From Azoarcus sp. L1K30 (GTDB taxonomy: Bacteria; Pseudomonadota; Gammaproteobacteria; Burkholderiales; Rhodocyclaceae): a stretch of DNA of 64,000 nucleotides. Both the position numbers and the translations under genes were made by a program. Positions 61,205-64,000 of this stretch are shown here, piece by piece. Below the pieces are notes generated by a model. It was not told where the DNA came from. It ran no database searches and saw only the letters and a list, made by a program, of their open reading frames with translations. Position 1 is the first letter of the stretch. Each line of letters begins with the position of its first letter. The DNA is taken from positions 1,079,622 through 1,143,621 of the forward strand of contig NZ_JAGRRD010000001.1 in the NCBI RefSeq assembly GCF_018122735.1. Reading direction: 5' to 3'.

Positions 61205-62518
61205 TCAGAAGAAGCGGTAGGTGTAGTCGATGTAGAGGCGGTGGTCGGTCTCGTCTTCCTTCACACCGTCGAGGCGACCGACCTTGTCCGAGCGGTAGTC
61301 CAGATACGTGTAGCGGACACCGAGTCCCTTGACCAGGGGAATCTGGTATCTCACATCGAGCGCAAACTCGCTCTCGTCGGCTTTACCCAGTGCGGCCACA
61401 TGGCTGTTCCGCGCGCCCGTACCCTTCTTGTAGCTGACCGAAGTCTTCAGCCCCTTGACGAAGTCCTTCCAGTCATAACCAACGGAGGTCATCCACACCA
61501 GTTCGTCACGGTTCGAGAAATCGGCGAGCACGCCCCCGGTGGGGAAGGGATTGGTACCGTGGTCGCCGGCGAAATTGTCCTCGATCCAGGCCCCGTCGAA
61601 CTTCGACACCGCAGCCCCCAGTGCGAAGTTGCCCAGCTTCCAGTCGGCGGCGACATAGACACCCAGCCCGTCGTTGTCGCTGCGCTTGTTCGCCGAACCG
61701 GGTACGTCCTCATCATCGAGCTCCGCGCTTTCGGAAGCAGTGATGAAGAGCTTGCCGTCATCCCTGGACGTGTGGATGCCACCGCTCAGCTTGAGCGAGG
61801 ACTTTTCCGGCAGGGCGAAGGTGTAAGCGGCCACCAGACCCGTCTTGCTCAGGAAATTCTTCGCATTGAGGTATTCGAAATCGAGGCTGAAGGGGCCCGT
61901 CTTATAGCTGGCACCGATGATGCCGATGTAATCGATGTCACCCTCGGCAGACTTGTCAGTCCTGAACTTATAGAAGTGGGCGTCTGCTCGCGGCGACCAT
62001 TCGTCATACATCGCACCGTAGACAGTCAGTCCCTTGAGCGGATGAATCTCACCCGTTCCACCCGAGAAGGTGTTGGGAATCGCACGACTGCCCGAGCTCG
62101 ACAGCAACATGCTCTTGTGCAGCTGACGACCATACTTTGCATTCAGCAGGTCCTGATATTTGAACTTGACGAAGGCCTGACCGACCTTGCCAAACGAGTC
62201 CTGGATGTCGCCGCCGTGGTCGACCGAGAGCACATCGGCGGTAACGCGGCCACTCGAGCCCAGACGGGTCACGCTGTAACCGGAGAGCCCGAAACCGACC
62301 ATGTCAGCGAAATACGGCGATTCATAGTTCAGTTGCAGACCCAGGCCCGACTGGCTGCGATCATTCAGACCATTCTCGTAGTCTCGGTCGAAATAGATGC
62401 CTCGAACCTTCATTTCGAGCGAATGGCCTTCCAGCTCTGCCGCAGTTGCGACGCCGGAGATCATCGCACTCCCGAGCAGCACCTGCACCAACAGTGTTGA
62501 AATCCTCTTCTGTTTCAT
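61205..62518 (-). CDS. OprD-family outer-membrane porin
   Basis: The 437-residue protein is an 18-strand OprD-type specific porin. ATG 62518 follows AAGGAGAC and gives a signal peptide (KRISTLLVQVLLGSAMISGV) cut after about residue 26. The mature start EGHSLEMKVRGIYFDRDYEN and the segment FGKVGQAFVKFKYQDLLNAK near residues 108-127 match the family. It continues with SSGSRAIPNTFSGGTG and PLKGLTVYGAMYDEWSPRAD, and ends in YIDYTYRFF, with the terminal Phe for outer-membrane insertion. OprD porins import small carboxylates or aromatics. It is downstream of the PrpF-like gene, 276 bases apart in the same direction, so they may serve one substrate. Confidence 0.88.
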   Translation of the reverse strand: MKQKRISTLLVQVLLGSAMISGVATAAELEGHSLEMKVRGIYFDRDYENGLNDRSQSGLGLQLNYESPYFADMVGFGLSGYSVTRLGSSGRVTADVLSVDHGGDIQDSFGKVGQAFVKFKYQDLLNAKYGRQLHKSMLLSSSGSRAIPNTFSGGTGEIHPLKGLTVYGAMYDEWSPRADAHFYKFRTDKSAEGDIDYIGIIGASYKTGPFSLDFEYLNAKNFLSKTGLVAAYTFALPEKSSLKLSGGIHTSRDDGKLFITASESAELDDEDVPGSANKRSDNDGLGVYVAADWKLGNFALGAAVSKFDGAWIEDNFAGDHGTNPFPTGGVLADFSNRDELVWMTSVGYDWKDFVKGLKTSVSYKKGTGARNSHVAALGKADESEFALDVRYQIPLVKGLGVRYTYLDYRSDKVGRLDGVKEDETDHRLYIDYTYRFF

Positions 62519-62794
62519 GTTGTCTCCTTGGTTATTTGGGGCTGCTATCGCAGCGCTGCGGACAAGAACAAGCACCCGTCGTCGTCGCAACAAGGCAAAG
62601 TATGGACAACTGCTTTAATGCTTGGAAATGCAATGGATGCAGTCATTAATGCGTATTTCGCATCAGACAGCATTCGCGTGCACGGCATGTGATCGGGCAT
62701 GGTCCCGCACTGATCGTTGCCCAAGTGCTACCCTGCCCGACCCGGTCGCCGAGCGAGGTGTGGCGCCCACTGCCGTTCACGGCCGATGCGTGGC

Positions 62795-63898
62795 TCAGAC
62801 CTGGGAGGGGGCCTCGCTTGCGGCCACCGGTACGTGCACATGGCCAATGAACAGGGGCCGCGCAGTACGCACCAGTCCGGCGACCGCGAACGCGGGGTTC
62901 TCCGCCGTGGCGTCAGCTGCTGGCTGCATGCGAATGCTGAGCGCGCCTGCCGGATGTTCGATGGTAATGAGGTTCGGGTCGGCTTCACTGCGTCTCGCAT
63001 AGCGTGCGGGCACCGTGCCCTCGATGCTTGAGGCGGCCGCAAGACACAACGCCCCGGTCACGGCGAAGGCCGAATGGCAGGTCCATGGCGTGAAATACCG
63101 CGACGCGATGCTGCCATCGCGTTCGGGCGTGGCGACAAGGGCGATCTTGGGCAGCACCGACGCGCTGACGTCGCCCAGACCGGCGCGGCGGCCGATTTCA
63201 AGCCGGATCTTCTCCAATCGGGCTTTCAGATCGATATCGCCGTCGAGCACCTGTTTCGACTCATGGCCGGTGCGGCCGAGCGATTCGGCAGCCACGAACA
63301 CCAGCGGGGATGCAAAGTCGATGCAGGTGACCTCGATCCCGTCGACGACATCGACCCGGCTTCCGGTAGGAAAGAGCTTGCCGGTCTTGGCGCCCGCAGC
63401 GTCGAGAAAGTTGAGCACGATAGGCGCACCGCCGCCGGGCACACCGTCGATGCGGGTATCGCCTTCGTAAGTCACCTTGCCACCCGGCGTCTGCACGATG
63501 GCTTCGACGACCTTGCCGGTGTTGCGGTTGAGAATGCGCAGCGTGGTCACCGGATCGCTGGCCTTCACCAGACCGTTCTCGATGGCGTAGGGCCCGACTC
63601 CGGCGAGCATGTTGCCGCAGTTGGGCATGGTGTCCACGGTCGATTGATCGATCGAGACCTGCGCAAACAGATATTCGATGTCGATCCCTTCACGCGAAGA
63701 CGGACTCACGACGACGACCTTGCTCGTCAGCGTATCGCCGCCGCCAATTCCATCCACCTGGCGGATATGGGGCGAGCCCATCGCCGCAAGCAGGACACGG
63801 TCGCGCTCGCCGGGATCGGCGGGCAGATCACGGGCTTGAAAGTACGGGCCCTTCGAGGTCCCGCCGCGCATCAGGGTGCAGCAAATCGTCTTCAGCAT
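62795..63898 (-). CDS. PrpF/GalD-family isomerase (4-oxalomesaconate tautomerase-like)
   Basis: The 367-residue protein is in the PrpF superfamily of diaminopimelate-epimerase-like isomerases. It has the start LMRGGTSKGPYFQARDLPAD, the IGGGDTLTSKVVVVSPSS block, TMPNCGNMLAGVGPYAIENG with the conserved cysteine, and PGGGAPIVLNFLDAAG. The start with MRGGTSKG and the PNCGNM motif are shared by PrpF, which isomerises aconitate, and by GalD/LigU, which tautomerise 4-oxalomesaconate; which one this is cannot be told. ATG 63898 follows a GAACGAGA site; the preceding 25 codons have no conservation. The neighbouring OprD porin suggests carboxylate uptake and catabolism. Confidence 0.85.
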   Translation of the reverse strand: MLKTICCTLMRGGTSKGPYFQARDLPADPGERDRVLLAAMGSPHIRQVDGIGGGDTLTSKVVVVSPSSREGIDIEYLFAQVSIDQSTVDTMPNCGNMLAGVGPYAIENGLVKASDPVTTLRILNRNTGKVVEAIVQTPGGKVTYEGDTRIDGVPGGGAPIVLNFLDAAGAKTGKLFPTGSRVDVVDGIEVTCIDFASPLVFVAAESLGRTGHESKQVLDGDIDLKARLEKIRLEIGRRAGLGDVSASVLPKIALVATPERDGSIASRYFTPWTCHSAFAVTGALCLAAASSIEGTVPARYARRSEADPNLITIEHPAGALSIRMQPAADATAENPAFAVAGLVRTARPLFIGHVHVPVAASEAPSQV

Positions 63899-64000
63899 GT
63901 TGTTCTCGTTCCGCCACGAAGATCGGCAATGCGCCATTTTCCGGCCGAACGACTTACACATGAAATGAAACAAACAGAAGGATTATTGCCATTTTCGCAT

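Noticed and set aside
1-64000. tRNA, rRNA, CRISPR array or insertion sequence
   Set aside because: I looked for clover-leaf genes, repeated spacers and transposase proteins and saw none; the only repeat element is the palindrome at 4922-5066.

Overview
The window looks like a chromosome segment of a GC-rich betaproteobacterium, most plausibly a Rhodocyclales member of the Azoarcus/Thauera/Aromatoleum type. This rests on high GC, dense gene packing, several TRAP transporters, a trimeric-type Gram-negative porin, the short type-2 ArgC, a proteobacterial GshA and SelO. It is inferred from gene content and was not tested by any search.

Layout. 1-1111: end of a thiamine gene, then thiS and thiG. 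1217-9194: a MocR regulator, an NTF2-like protein, an FAD amine-oxidase-like enzyme, a complete DctP/Q/M TRAP transporter and a secreted double-Cache protein, probably one uptake and catabolic unit. 9460-11915: argC and selO. 12019-14690: a LysR regulator divergent from a flavin-binding PPOX protein, then an AEC-family permease. 15037-21403: a second uptake module (LysR, porin, DapA-like aldolase/lyase, TAXI receptor, fused TAXI-TRAP permease). 22044-26157: a short KdpD-like kinase, a KdpE-like regulator and the potassium transporter Kup. 26293-30331: a QseBC/PmrAB-like two-component system, a DegP-like protease preceded by a candidate regulator box, and a small exported protein. 30600-33356: a large diguanylate cyclase.

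33902-57033 is the most unusual part. It is a 23-kb, single-direction, largely start-stop-overlapping operon of 18 genes encoding a contractile injection system of the extracellular (eCIS/Afp/PVC-like) kind: sheath, tube, gp26-like baseplate protein, a proline-rich linker protein, a DUF4255 terminator, an AAA+ ATPase, a small protein, a DUF4157 putative cargo protein, a CIS_tube-like adaptor, a LysM-like protein, hub, spike, PAAR-like tip, gp25, two gp6-like wedge proteins (one carrying a PA14 domain), a gpI-like protein fused to a beta-helix, and a DUF6519/beta-helix protein. There is no integrase, capsid, terminase or lysis gene, and no T6SS membrane complex. No tape-measure or classical tail-fibre gene is recognisable.

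57285-64000: gshA, a convergent DUF2126 amidoligase-like gene, an OprD-family porin with a clear terminator, and a PrpF/4-oxalomesaconate tautomerase-like isomerase.
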